This document shows, in pieces, positions 48,729-58,260 of a stretch of 64,000 nucleotides of DNA. The notes beneath the pieces are model-generated. The model saw only the letters and a list, made by a program, of their open reading frames with translations, ran no database searches and had not been told where the DNA came from. Within the stretch, counting starts at the first letter, position 1; each line of letters opens with the position of its first letter. The stretch covers positions 4,466,501 to 4,530,500 of the forward strand of contig OZ017799.1 of the NCBI GenBank assembly GCA_963969395.1. The letters run 5' to 3'. Source of the DNA: Pseudoscleropodium purum (Eukaryota > Streptophyta > Bryopsida > Hypnales > Brachytheciaceae). Position numbers and translations under genes: made by a program.

Positions 48729-48815
48729 CCTAGTATAATAGGCCTTCTTGATAGCGGCAGCAGTAGCATCAGGTTGCACTCCCAGAATCTCATAGTACTC
48801 CGTATCCTTCACCAT
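48729..48815 (-). CDS. Orphan J-domain (DnaJ) N-terminal exon upstream of DRE2
   Basis: The minus-strand exon starts at ATG 48815-48813 and encodes 29 residues beginning MVKDTEYYEILGVQPDAT and ending KKAYYTR. This is the start of a class of plant DnaJ proteins: helix I and most of helix II. It ends at a GTCAGT donor (AGG/gtcagt) in phase 0. No HPD-containing second exon (HPDKNP-like) was found in the 708 bp before the next acceptor at 48020, nor elsewhere in the window. Splicing to 48020 is in frame with DRE2, giving 29 J residues, 20 linker residues, then DRE2. It could be a real fusion, a captured promoter with its first exon, or a relic. Confidence 0.7.
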
Positions 48816-49520
48816 GTTGGGAAAAAACTATCGCTAAACCCCAAAGCTGCTCCACCAAAACTGGGAAACTTGAAAACACCAGAATCAGCATCATTTCAAT
48901 ACATCCAAACTCCACAATATCCTCAACAAGAATAACCTCACGGCCACGTAATCTCAACTCTCACTCTGCCTTCGCAACTTCAAAACCCTAAAAAACAAAA
49001 CCCTTCCAAAAATTCTCACCACCAATCTAAACAACGTCGCAATTCCAATAGCGAAACTCTTCCCTTTCAAAACATATACCCAATCAACAAATTTTACGAC
49101 AGTTTGAAAGAAAGATAGATGATTGCAAATCAACAGTCTAGTACAAAATGGGGATCGCCAACAAATTCAATAAGCGGGTGCATAGCAGTCGTTGCAACAA
49201 TCCAAGCAACCTCACTAGTTAATGATTTACACAACAGTTACAGGTTCTGCAACTGAAAGCGCACTACCAAACAATAAATAAAAAGTCACGTTCTGCACCA
49301 ACATCAGAAGCTTCAACTTTTTAAGATCCTCTGTACCGACACCCAGCCCTTCAATTTCTTTGTCAGAACATTACCTCGCGGCTTGAGAAGATGGAATTTT
49401 TTTTTAAGGGAGAGAGGGAATCTTGAAGTGCCGCAAAAGGTAAAGCCAAGAGTCCGTGTGGCAGACTGAGAGAGACGAAGTAACATGCCGATATCTGCCT
49501 GCAAGGGAGGGTTTAGGAAT
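48816..49520 (-). promoter_or_regulatory. Probable promoter region of the J-exon/DRE2 unit
   Basis: This is the sequence upstream of the J-domain start codon, with more balanced composition than the AT-rich DNA beyond 49600. A telo-box-like AAACCCTA lies near 48982-48990. Such boxes are common in promoters of plant housekeeping genes. No TATA box was assigned. Confidence 0.35.
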
Positions 49521-49599
49521 ACCAAGGTCCAGTGTCAAAGGTGGGTGCCCAAAGCCCACGTGGGGGAAGATTTATTCCTTTGGTTCTGGGTACCTTTTC

Positions 49600-50300
49600 C
49601 TCATTCAATGGAAATTGTCCACGTGTTTCAAGAAAAAAAAGGTCCATAAAAAAAGGTCCATATGGGGAATTTATGTGGGCCTTTGGTAACAAGCATAATA
49701 ATTTTGACCTTCACAAACGAATGGTAATGGGTGGTTCAGATGCAATTCATCAAAACTTTAAACCTTTTAACATACTAAGAAAGAATTATATAATTTAACC
49801 AAGGTGGGATTCAAAACCCTATGGTAGAGAATGGAATGAAATTAATTTTGATATTATAGCTTGGTGTTCTCAAATCTCTTTTCAACTACCTAATGGTAGG
49901 GCCTCTAAAAAAATAACATATGTCTCAAATAGTACAATAAAATATCTAAGTTACAAAAATAAATATTCATTGGAGAATGTTTGACACTAAGACGTTGAAA
50001 TAATGGTACAATTCTAACTTTTTCTAACAATATCTAAATGTCATTTTTGGAATCTACCTAAGTTTAGCTACAATTTGGCTATACTTGAGAGGAAAATAAA
50101 AACTTTCTTTACTTTGGACAAATTAACTTGAATCATACACTGATTGATCATGGAAAGATGCATCTTTAAGACTTCTAATCATGAATTATTGGTCATGTTG
50201 ATATTTTTTAAAAGGTAGAGATTAAAATAAGAACTTACTCATTCATTTGAGATTACTATTCATTTATGATTTGTCACATTGATTTAAAAAGAAAAAAAAA
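49600..50300. other. AT-rich spacer
   Basis: No gene, terminal repeats or coding frame were recognised. The 104-bp-type repeat phrases begin to appear in degenerate form from about 50200. Confidence 0.5.
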
Positions 50301-51440
50301 GGTAGTGGGTTAAGTAAAAAAAAAAAATTTTAATTATTGGTCACTCAAAGATACTTATGTCTAAGTTGAAGGATTTTTCTAGGCATTTAATGTTATAGTG
50401 GACATAATTGTTGACATAAAAACACAACTTGTTATATTAAATGCCTAGAAAAATTTGTCAACTTACACATGAGATAATCCAAAAAAACAAAGGCTCCTTC
50501 TAATGGGGCTATTTTCAAAGAACCTTTGGAATCATAAATCATTTTTTGTTATTGATTTTAAGAATAAAAATTAAAAGATGGAGATTTAAATACAAACTTC
50601 TTTATATTTTTTGAAATTCTCTAAGACTGCTTCTTATCATGAATTGTTTGTGACTCTAATTTTATAAATAAAAGATAATAAGCAAAGATTTAAGTAAGAA
50701 CTTCTCTATTTATTTTTTTAAATTCTCAAAGAACCATCTTACTAAATTTTTATTTATTATGTTGATTTAATAATAAAAGATAAAGAGTAGAAATTTAAGT
50801 ACTTTCTTATTTATTAATTGCAATTCTCTAAACTCCTTCTTTTAATGAATTATTTTCACTTCGATCTTCTAAATAAAAAATGAAGGGTGAAGATTTAAAT
50901 AAGAACTTTCCTTATTAATTTAATGTTTTTTCAAAAAGTTCTCCTACTTTTGAATTATTTCTCATGTTGATTTAAAAATAAAATATAAAAGGTGGAGATT
51001 TAAGTAAGAACTAATTCATTTATTTTTTGCAATTCTTAAGGAATCATAATACTTATACATTATTTGTGACATTGATCTAAAAAATAAATGGTGAAAATTT
51101 AAACAGAAATTTCACTATTTATTTTTGCAAATCTCCTAAACTTTTTCTAATCAAGAATTCTTTGTCACTTCAATTTTTCAAATAAAAGTAAAGGGTGAAA
51201 ATTTAAATACAACCATCCCTATATTTTTCTTTTCAAGTTTTTTAGAAACTCATCCTATTCAAGTATTATTTGTCATACTAATTTTAAATTTTAAATATTG
51301 GGTAGATGATTAAGTAAGAACTTTTCTATTTGTTTTTTCAATTCTCAAAGATTCTTCCTAATAATGAATTATTTTTCATTTTGTTTTTTACGAATAAAAA
51401 ATAATAGGTGAAGATTTAAGTAAGAACTTTCCTATAGTCT
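50200..51440 (+). repeat. Degenerate tandem array, period about 104 bp
   Basis: A phrase like gatttaagtaagaactt recurs at about 50584, 50688, 50788, 50893, 50997, 51095, 51200, 51306 and 51412, with spacings of 98-106 bp. Between them the units repeat an order of tatttattttt, caattctcaaag, a tccttct phrase, gaattatttgtcac, a ttgattt phrase and aataaaa. Two poorer units lie at about 50211 and 50310, separated from the rest by a foldback insertion. A lone unit occurs near 61985-62080. Confidence 0.75.
50353..50474. mobile_element. Foldback insertion inside the tandem array
   Basis: The left arm (50353-50396, with ctaagttgaagg and atttttctaggcatttaatg) is matched by the reverse complement of the right arm (50431-50474, with gtaagttgac and atttttctaggcatttaata). 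It breaks the 104-bp periodicity. Target duplication was not resolved. Confidence 0.6.
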
Positions 51441-51444
51441 ATAT

Positions 51445-51911
51445 TTTTTTCCTAATTTGCAAAACACCCAGGTCTATAGTATAGGGGTTCAAATCTAGGG
51501 AATAGTCAAGCAGTTTAATGTTTTGTGACTTAAAGTCACTTGTATATAAGATATATTCAATCATCATGCAATTTTATACAACCTCAAAAGGTCAATTTAC
51601 TACCTTAAGAGTTAACAAGCTATCACTTAGAGATTAGATACCAATAAAATTTACTTTTATAATAACCAAATATTTAGCCTAAACACATTAGGAGATAAAA
51701 TCTAACTCTAGAGTACAATCAACCAATAGCAATTCATAGATAAATTGTCAATATATATTTCAAACATAGAAATACTTTACGATCTAACTTATATCCCATT
51801 TCTTTCTACTTGCACTTCTAAACATGGCCATTCTCCCAAATTTTGTCTTTATGCCAAAGCAACTAGATGTACAAATTATTCTTCAAAAGGAATTCACTTC
51901 CAAACTCACTT
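51445..51911. other. AT-rich spacer
   Basis: No gene or element was recognised between the tandem array and the MITE that carries the retrotransposon. Confidence 0.5.
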
Positions 51912-52081
51912 AGGGCCGCTTCACACATGGGCCTAAGGTTGAGAGTCCGTCGGCCTCTACCAATCAAATTTCAAAAAACGCCAACTTTGGCCTCTCGACC
52001 CTTCACACAAGGTGGCACAATCCAAAGTCTGTCGCCCTCCAAAGTGCCTACATGAAAGCCTAAGCTCCTACGTGACAATGG

Positions 52082-52472
52082 TGTTACGACTCCAAGTAGT
52101 AACAGCTGGACTGCACAGTGACGGGGCAAGGAACAGGAGCGGTTACAACGAAGTCATCGGTTACAGGTTGTTAGGTTCAGTATCATCTCTCTGAATATAG
52201 ATAAATACCCTTGTGCGTGGGGGGATTCCCACGCAACCTCTTGTAATACAAAGGCCTTGAAGGTCGTCTCCTTGTTGCCCGGAAACTTGTCTGTGTCTGA
52301 CTTCGTGCCTGTAACTTGAGTTGAGATCAGTTTGGTTTAACTGTGGAAAAGGTTGGGAGTTGATCTCTGAACGTGTCAATCAGTCAGTCCTGGACAAGAA
52401 AGGAATCAAGGAGTGATTCCGGGAGCATCGACAGTAAAGCTGCAAAGGTTCCATTGTAGCTTGTCCGTAACA
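52082..52472 (+). repeat. 5' LTR of the chromovirus
   Basis: 391 bp beginning tgttacgact and ending tccgtaaca. It contains a TATA-like ataaatac phrase about one third of the way in, a candidate start region for the genomic transcript. The sequence matches the 3' LTR with no difference seen. Confidence 0.96.
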
Positions 52473-52607
52473 TTAGGTTGCGTCTTCCAATCACTGTCCA
52501 CGCTCCGGGAAGGGATTCGATTCGTTCCCTCAGATCAAGGAAGCCCGACGGTACCTGGGACTGGGTTCACTGTTTCTTTTTCCCTTTCTGACCCGGTGAT
52601 CAGAGTC

Positions 52608-53711
52608 ATGGAACGAGGGCAGCCAGAGGTGGGAGGAGGGTCGGGAGTGCCAGCGGAGTTTGGGTCAGAGTGGACCGAGTTTATTCAACAGCAGATACGA
52701 ACCGTGTTTCAGTCCGCACTCCCCCACATGGTACGGCAAATTTCTGAGCAGGCGATGGCACCTCAAGCATCCCCCTCGACCACAATTCACAATGTTGAAC
52801 CAGAACAACAAAGGCTTGGAAAAGACGACTGGATGGAGAGAGAATCGAAAGTGGCTGCACCAGAGAAGTTCGTGGGAAAAAGGGGCGGAGAGGTGTACCG
52901 GTGGTTCGCACAGCTCCGGTTAGTATTTAGAAGCAAGCCTCGAACTTACAAGCATGATGAGGATAAAGTAGGTTACGCTCTCTCCTACATGAGTGGAGCG
53001 GCCCAAAGTTGGGCCATGCCGCTCCTACAGGCATTGGATGAAGGGCGACAACATGAATTATTGACGAACTACGACACTTTTCGGGACGCAGTTATTTCCG
53101 TTTATGGAGATTTGGATCGGAGGGGAAATGCAGAGGATCGCCTTGCTAAGATTAAGCAGGTGGGATCGGTAGCGGCATATGTTTCCAGTTTTAACGAACA
53201 TGCTGCGCAGGTTGATTGGAACGAGCCCAGCTTAGTAGCGCGGTTCCGTGGGGGTCTCAAAGACGAGATTCTTGACTCCGTGGCCACGGCAGAAACTCAA
53301 CCACGAGGGTTACAAGAATGGATTGCCATTGCATCCAGGATTGATGAGAGACTGTGGACGCGACGACAGGCTCGACGACCGTCAAGCACATATTCCAACC
53401 CACCTCAAGGTTCTTCTTTGAATCCCAAATCTCAACCATTTGTCCCCAGGGATCACGCTGGTCGTTTTCAAACATCAAGCGAGGCATCTGGGCCTGTACC
53501 GATGGAGCTTGATGCCACTCGAGTAGTTACTACAGCACTTGCGAAAACTGCTGCGGAACGGCTTGATTATCAACGCCAAGGGCGTTGTTGGGGCTGCGGT
53601 GAAGTTGGTCACGTTCGTGCCAAGTGCCCAATTAATCCGTCTAAACCTTTATCGTTAGCCTCCTCAGAAGTGAGCAAGGTGGAGTCGGGAAAAGGTCCAT
53701 CCCGGGACTGA
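52608..53711 (+). CDS. gag: Retrotransposon Gag protein
   Basis: This is the structural polyprotein of the Ty3/gypsy element that forms the cytoplasmic particle. From ATG 52608 it encodes 367 residues. The central capsid-like segment includes VYRWFAQLRLVF and the YxSxF-like AAYVSSFNEHA typical of plant gypsy Gag. A C-terminal zinc knuckle, CWGCGEVGHVRAKC (CX2CX4HX4C), binds RNA. The same frame is open back into the LTR (Met at 52413), so a longer product is possible, but the 52608 Met, followed by an acidic/Gly-rich start, is preferred. It ends 26 bases before pol begins in a different frame. Confidence 0.93.
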   Translation: MERGQPEVGGGSGVPAEFGSEWTEFIQQQIRTVFQSALPHMVRQISEQAMAPQASPSTTIHNVEPEQQRLGKDDWMERESKVAAPEKFVGKRGGEVYRWFAQLRLVFRSKPRTYKHDEDKVGYALSYMSGAAQSWAMPLLQALDEGRQHELLTNYDTFRDAVISVYGDLDRRGNAEDRLAKIKQVGSVAAYVSSFNEHAAQVDWNEPSLVARFRGGLKDEILDSVATAETQPRGLQEWIAIASRIDERLWTRRQARRPSSTYSNPPQGSSLNPKSQPFVPRDHAGRFQTSSEASGPVPMELDATRVVTTALAKTAAERLDYQRQGRCWGCGEVGHVRAKCPINPSKPLSLASSEVSKVESGKGPSRD

Positions 53712-53737
53712 GAGAAAAGGCTCAGTACCCGGGTCAT

Positions 53738-56700
53738 ATGGAATTTGCAGCAATAAGGGCGGTAGAAGAGCCGCAGGTTGAACCACTGGAAGGAGATTAT
53801 GTATGTGTGACCGAAAATGAGGCGTTGCATCCGTTATGTTTAACAGCCACAATAGACCCAGAAACTCATCTAACGTTATCCGGCCAAATTAACTCAATAC
53901 CAACTGAGCTGTTGATTGATTCGGGAGCCACTGGAGTATTCATGCATCCTGATTTCGCTCGGAGGTGTCAAGCTACGGTTCGGCGCAAGACTGTTCCTCG
54001 AGAAGTGCGAGTCATTGATGGGAGGGCAATCAATTCAGGGCTCGTTACACACGAGGCTACGGTTGAGTTGGTGGTGGCCGGCCATAAAGAAACTTTATTG
54101 GTAGATCTCACAAACACGGGAAGATACTCCTGCGTTTTGGGAACTCCCTGGCTTGTCCGCCATGATCCTACGATTCTGTGGTCAACCAAGAAGGTGGATT
54201 TTGATTCATCCTATTGTGAGGCTAACTGCAAAAAATGGGATGTGAGAGAACAGTGTATCGGAATTGATGAACCAATGGCGGAGAAGGTACCTGCGGGGAG
54301 CATTAACCTGCCACAGGGCCAGCCTGAAGGCCGACAGTCGACAGCAGCTCCTGAGGTGGGGGATCTCGACGACCAGGCCGGCAGCTGCAATTACGAACTG
54401 GAGGAACGAGAAGGGGCGGTCCAGGCTGTCCGGTCCCTGCCAAGTAGAGTTAAGCGGCCACGAATTGGGACCCATGACACAAAGCCCAAAGGTAATAATC
54501 ACAATACAGGAGTGGGGGCGATTCCATTAAAGGTCCCAAAACACGCTATGGTATCAGCGGCTGGATTCAGACTTTCGGCAAAGGAGGCTGAAATTTATAC
54601 ATTAGTCATATCAGAAATGGATGGTAACGGGGTAGCTAATTCAAATCCCATTCCCACTGAGTACCAAGATCTGGAAAAAGTTTTCAGTGAGGAATCGGCT
54701 AATGAACTACCCAACCACGGACCATCCGACATGAAAATCGAATTTAAGGAAGGACAAGAACCTAAGAATACCGGATTACGCCCCATGTCTCCAACGGAGT
54801 TAGAGGAACTTCGGAGATATTTGGAGGAGAACTTGGGTAAGGGATGGATTCGTCGATCCAAGTCTCCCGTCTCAGCCCCTATAGTCTTTGCCAGGAAAAA
54901 GGATGGATCAATTAGGGTGTGTATTGATTATCGGAATCTCAATAAAGTCACCATAAAAAATCGATACCCTCTTCCACTTATCCCAGAGCTAACGGACCGG
55001 TTGGTGGGAGCAAAATTTTTTACAAAATTGGACGTAAGACAAGCATATCATCGCATAAGGATGGCAATGGGCCACGAATTTAAGACAGCTTTCAAAACCC
55101 GATATGGGTTGTTTGAATACTTGGTAATGCCTTTTGGCCTTATAAACGCCCCAACCCAATTTCAAGCTCACATGCAGAATATTTTTGCAGATCTGTTGGA
55201 TATTTCTGTAGTCATTTATATAGATGATATTTTAATTTTCTCAAAAAATATGGAAGAGCATCAACAAGTAGTGCGGGATGTTCTTCAACGACTTTACCAA
55301 CATGGGCTCTACGTTAAGGCTTCAAAGTGCCAGTTTCATTGTCAATCAGTGGAATTTTTAGGGATGGTGGTCTCATCACAAGGATTGGAAATGTGTGCAG
55401 ATAAAGTACAAACTATCAAAGACTGGCCAATACCAAAAAACCTAAAGGAGGTCCAATCATTTTTGGGCTTCGCCAATTTCTACCGCCGTTTCATACCAAA
55501 CTATTCACGTATAGCGGTTCCTCTTATAACTTTGACAAGGAAGGATCAACCATATTATTGGACTAGTGAAGCTAATGATGCTTTTAATAATCTACGAAAT
55601 CAGTTTTGTCAAGCACCAGTTTTGTTGCATCCGGATTTTCAACGACCCTTCATTATTGAAACTGATGCATCAGATTTCGCTACAGGTGGAATTCTTTCTC
55701 AACATGGTGATGACGGTCATCTACATCCCTGTGCATATAGGAGTTCGAAAATGTCGCCTGCTGAGCAAAACTATGACATTTACGATAAAGAACTCTTAAG
55801 CATTGTTCATGCGTTCCAAGATTGGCGTGTCTATCTAGAGGGGTCACCACATGAGGTCCAAGTTATCTCGGACCACAAAAACCTGGAATACTTTCTAACC
55901 ACGAAACACCTAAACCGGCGACAAGCACGTTGGTCAGAGTTTCTATCCGCATTTCACTTTGTCATCCAGCATCGACCGGGATCAATGAACCTGCGAGCTG
56001 ATGCTTTGTCTAGGCGAGCTGATGTCACTGAACAAGAACTGCAAGAACCGAGACCTTTATTGAAATTGGCTGCTTTGGAGACTTGCGAGCCAGTTTGGAC
56101 GGACGACCAAATAATGGATCAGATTCGGTTGAAGTCAACAATGGACCCCACAATGCGGTCCATGCTAGCATATTTTTGGAATGGAGCTGACAAGGCTCCA
56201 GCAGATGTTCGCCGTCGTTTTCATTCCTACAGCTTCAACAACGGAATTTTGTGCTTTCGTGGACTAGTTTTTGTACCAAACAATCAGGAACTCCGCCGTC
56301 AAATACTAAGATCACGCCATGATGCCCCAAGTGCAGGCCATCAAGGACGTGTGAAAACTTTGGATCTGGTAGCTCGAAAATTCTACTGGCCATCACTCAC
56401 AGGATATGTCCATAGGTACGTCGACGGATGTGACACATGCCAGCGTTCAAAGCCTTCGCGGCATGCACCGTATGGGCTTCTTCAACCCATTCCAGCTGCT
56501 CACGCACCTTGGAAGCGCATTACAGCGGATTTTATTGTTAAATTACCTCCAAGCGATGGCTATGATGCAATACTTGTGGTCGTCGATAAAAACACGAAAC
56601 TGGCCCACTTCATACCTACCATGGAGAAAGTCGATTCTATTGGGACTGCAAACCTTTATCTTCACCATGTTTGGAAGCACCATGGCTTACCTGAGGAGAT

Positions 56701-57580
56701 TATTTCCGACCGGGGACCGATTTTTGTTTCTAAATTCACTCGGCGACTTTATGAGCTTCTACGCATTCGACCTTGTTTGACAACGGCTTTTCATCCACAG
56801 TCCGACGGGCAGACTGAGCGTGTCAACCAGATCCTCGAACAATACTTGCGCATGTTCACCACTCGACAACAGGATGATTGGGCTGATCTTTTGCCCATAG
56901 CGGAGTTCGCGTACAACAATGCAAATCACTCGGCGACGGGGCTATCTCCATTTTACGCAACCTATGGGTACCACCCCTCGATATCTTTTGCAACTTCAGC
57001 AACATCAACGGTTCCGGCTGCGGAGGACCGAATTCAGTACCTGCAACATATTCATGAAGAAATCAAGACTATGCTTCAAATTGCTGGTGACCAAGCAAAG
57101 CGGAAGTATGACAGTACAAAACATTTACATCACAGTTTCCAAGTGGGTGATAAAGTGTTGCTTCGCCATGATCATATCTCCACATCTGTTCCATCTAAAA
57201 AATTGACATCCAAATTTCTGGGGCCCTACACAATTATAAGTAAACTCTCTGACGTCCTATACCGCCTAAAGTTGCCTCAGACACTAAGAATCCATGATGT
57301 ATTCCACATCTCGTTATTAGAAAAATACAGGCAGGATACTATTCCTGGACGACGACAACGACCACCTCCACCCATTGTAACAGCAGACGGTGAAATTGAG
57401 TGGGAGGTGGATAAGGTGCTCTCTTCGAGGCTGTTCGGACGATGGAGGAAACTTCAATATTTAGTTTCCTGGACTGGATATGGATCAGAGCAAAATTCCT
57501 GGGAGCCTGCCTCGAACTTGAAGAATGCACCTCTTGCGGTCAGAGATTTTCACGTTCGTCACCCCACATCACCGACTTGA
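53738..57580 (+). CDS. pol: Retrotransposon Pol polyprotein (PR-RT-RH-IN-chromodomain)
   Basis: This 1280-residue frame encodes all enzymes needed for retrotransposition. The domains in order are: aspartic protease with DSGATG at residues 61-66; reverse transcriptase with YIDD at 494-497 (IYIDDILIFSK); RNase H around ETDASDFATGG (about 640); integrase with an HHCC zinc motif (ending CDTCQRSK, about 860-905) and DDE core in ADFIVKL (about 930), SDRGPIF (about 990) and TERVNQILEQ (about 1026); and a chromodomain at about 1220-1275 (VDKVLSSR...LQYLVSWTGYGSEQNSWEP). The chromodomain places it among chromoviruses and is thought to guide integration to marked chromatin. No stop or frameshift was found. 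Translation relative to gag needs a frame change or re-initiation at the ATG. Confidence 0.96.
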   Translation: MEFAAIRAVEEPQVEPLEGDYVCVTENEALHPLCLTATIDPETHLTLSGQINSIPTELLIDSGATGVFMHPDFARRCQATVRRKTVPREVRVIDGRAINSGLVTHEATVELVVAGHKETLLVDLTNTGRYSCVLGTPWLVRHDPTILWSTKKVDFDSSYCEANCKKWDVREQCIGIDEPMAEKVPAGSINLPQGQPEGRQSTAAPEVGDLDDQAGSCNYELEEREGAVQAVRSLPSRVKRPRIGTHDTKPKGNNHNTGVGAIPLKVPKHAMVSAAGFRLSAKEAEIYTLVISEMDGNGVANSNPIPTEYQDLEKVFSEESANELPNHGPSDMKIEFKEGQEPKNTGLRPMSPTELEELRRYLEENLGKGWIRRSKSPVSAPIVFARKKDGSIRVCIDYRNLNKVTIKNRYPLPLIPELTDRLVGAKFFTKLDVRQAYHRIRMAMGHEFKTAFKTRYGLFEYLVMPFGLINAPTQFQAHMQNIFADLLDISVVIYIDDILIFSKNMEEHQQVVRDVLQRLYQHGLYVKASKCQFHCQSVEFLGMVVSSQGLEMCADKVQTIKDWPIPKNLKEVQSFLGFANFYRRFIPNYSRIAVPLITLTRKDQPYYWTSEANDAFNNLRNQFCQAPVLLHPDFQRPFIIETDASDFATGGILSQHGDDGHLHPCAYRSSKMSPAEQNYDIYDKELLSIVHAFQDWRVYLEGSPHEVQVISDHKNLEYFLTTKHLNRRQARWSEFLSAFHFVIQHRPGSMNLRADALSRRADVTEQELQEPRPLLKLAALETCEPVWTDDQIMDQIRLKSTMDPTMRSMLAYFWNGADKAPADVRRRFHSYSFNNGILCFRGLVFVPNNQELRRQILRSRHDAPSAGHQGRVKTLDLVARKFYWPSLTGYVHRYVDGCDTCQRSKPSRHAPYGLLQPIPAAHAPWKRITADFIVKLPPSDGYDAILVVVDKNTKLAHFIPTMEKVDSIGTANLYLHHVWKHHGLPEEIISDRGPIFVSKFTRRLYELLRIRPCLTTAFHPQSDGQTERVNQILEQYLRMFTTRQQDDWADLLPIAEFAYNNANHSATGLSPFYATYGYHPSISFATSATSTVPAAEDRIQYLQHIHEEIKTMLQIAGDQAKRKYDSTKHLHHSFQVGDKVLLRHDHISTSVPSKKLTSKFLGPYTIISKLSDVLYRLKLPQTLRIHDVFHISLLEKYRQDTIPGRRQRPPPPIVTADGEIEWEVDKVLSSRLFGRWRKLQYLVSWTGYGSEQNSWEPASNLKNAPLAVRDFHVRHPTSPT

Positions 57581-57590
57581 AGGAGGGTAA
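57578..57590 (+). other. Polypurine tract
   Basis: A purine-rich run ending gaaggagggtaa lies immediately before the 3' LTR, the place where plus-strand priming occurs in LTR retrotransposons. It overlaps the end of pol by a few bases. Confidence 0.7.
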
Positions 57591-57981
57591 TGTTACGACT
57601 CCAAGTAGTAACAGCTGGACTGCACAGTGACGGGGCAAGGAACAGGAGCGGTTACAACGAAGTCATCGGTTACAGGTTGTTAGGTTCAGTATCATCTCTC
57701 TGAATATAGATAAATACCCTTGTGCGTGGGGGGATTCCCACGCAACCTCTTGTAATACAAAGGCCTTGAAGGTCGTCTCCTTGTTGCCCGGAAACTTGTC
57801 TGTGTCTGACTTCGTGCCTGTAACTTGAGTTGAGATCAGTTTGGTTTAACTGTGGAAAAGGTTGGGAGTTGATCTCTGAACGTGTCAATCAGTCAGTCCT
57901 GGACAAGAAAGGAATCAAGGAGTGATTCCGGGAGCATCGACAGTAAAGCTGCAAAGGTTCCATTGTAGCTTGTCCGTAACA
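57591..57981 (+). repeat. 3' LTR of the chromovirus
   Basis: 391 bp beginning tgttacgact and ending tccgtaaca, matching the 5' LTR, followed by the target duplication aatgg. Confidence 0.96.
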
Positions 57982-57992
57982 AATGGCCTCAT

Positions 57993-58060
57993 GACGGACT
58001 CTCAACCAAAGTCTGGGTCGCCACAAAAGTGGCGACCCAAACTTTGGTCGAGAGTCCGTC
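57993..58060. repeat. Near-perfect 32-bp hairpin with an aaaa loop
   Basis: The arms 57993-58024 (starting gacggactctcaaccaaagt) and 58029-58060 are reverse complements at 30 of 32 positions, separated by four A residues. The hairpin belongs to the MITE interrupted by the chromovirus. Confidence 0.9.
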
Positions 58061-58260
58061 AAATTGCCCATTTATTGCCCATTTCTTTGGACTCTCACCC
58101 AAAGTTTGGCCATGAACTCCGTGGCCTCTTGACTTGGTCGGCCCATGTGTGAAGTGCCCTTTAGACAATTTGTTCCATACACCCTCAACAAGACTAAATC
58201 CACTCACTATGCTTCCAATATTTCTCACAATAACATCTCGTCAATATTATTTACTACATA

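Larger units (their letters stand above)
52082..57981 (+). mobile_element. Full-length Ty3/gypsy chromovirus LTR retrotransposon
   Basis: The LTRs are 52082-52472 and 57591-57981, both 391 bp, TG...CA, and identical as far as they can be compared by eye. They are flanked by the 5-bp target duplication aatgg (52077-52081 and 57982-57986). Gag and an uninterrupted pol with protease, reverse transcriptase, RNase H, integrase and a C-terminal chromodomain lie between them in Ty3/gypsy order. A purine run (gaaggagggtaa) abuts the 3' LTR as the polypurine tract. No TGG-starting primer site follows the 5' LTR. The identical LTRs and intact frames suggest a very recent insertion. Confidence 0.97.
51912..58160. 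mobile_element. Palindromic MITE split by the chromovirus
   Basis: The left terminus agggccgcttcacacatggg (51912) is matched by the reverse complement of the right terminus, agggcacttcacacatgggc, ending at 58160. Without the 5.9-kb retroelement and one target copy the element would be about 345 bp. It is rich in inverted copies of gagagtccgtc and caaagt phrases, and contains a near-perfect 32-bp hairpin at 57993-58060. The superfamily is not assigned because the target duplication is unclear. Confidence 0.7.

Noticed and set aside
51480..51520. tRNA-like T-loop phrase ggggttcaaatctagg
   Set aside because: No matching acceptor stem, D-arm or anticodon arm was found around it.
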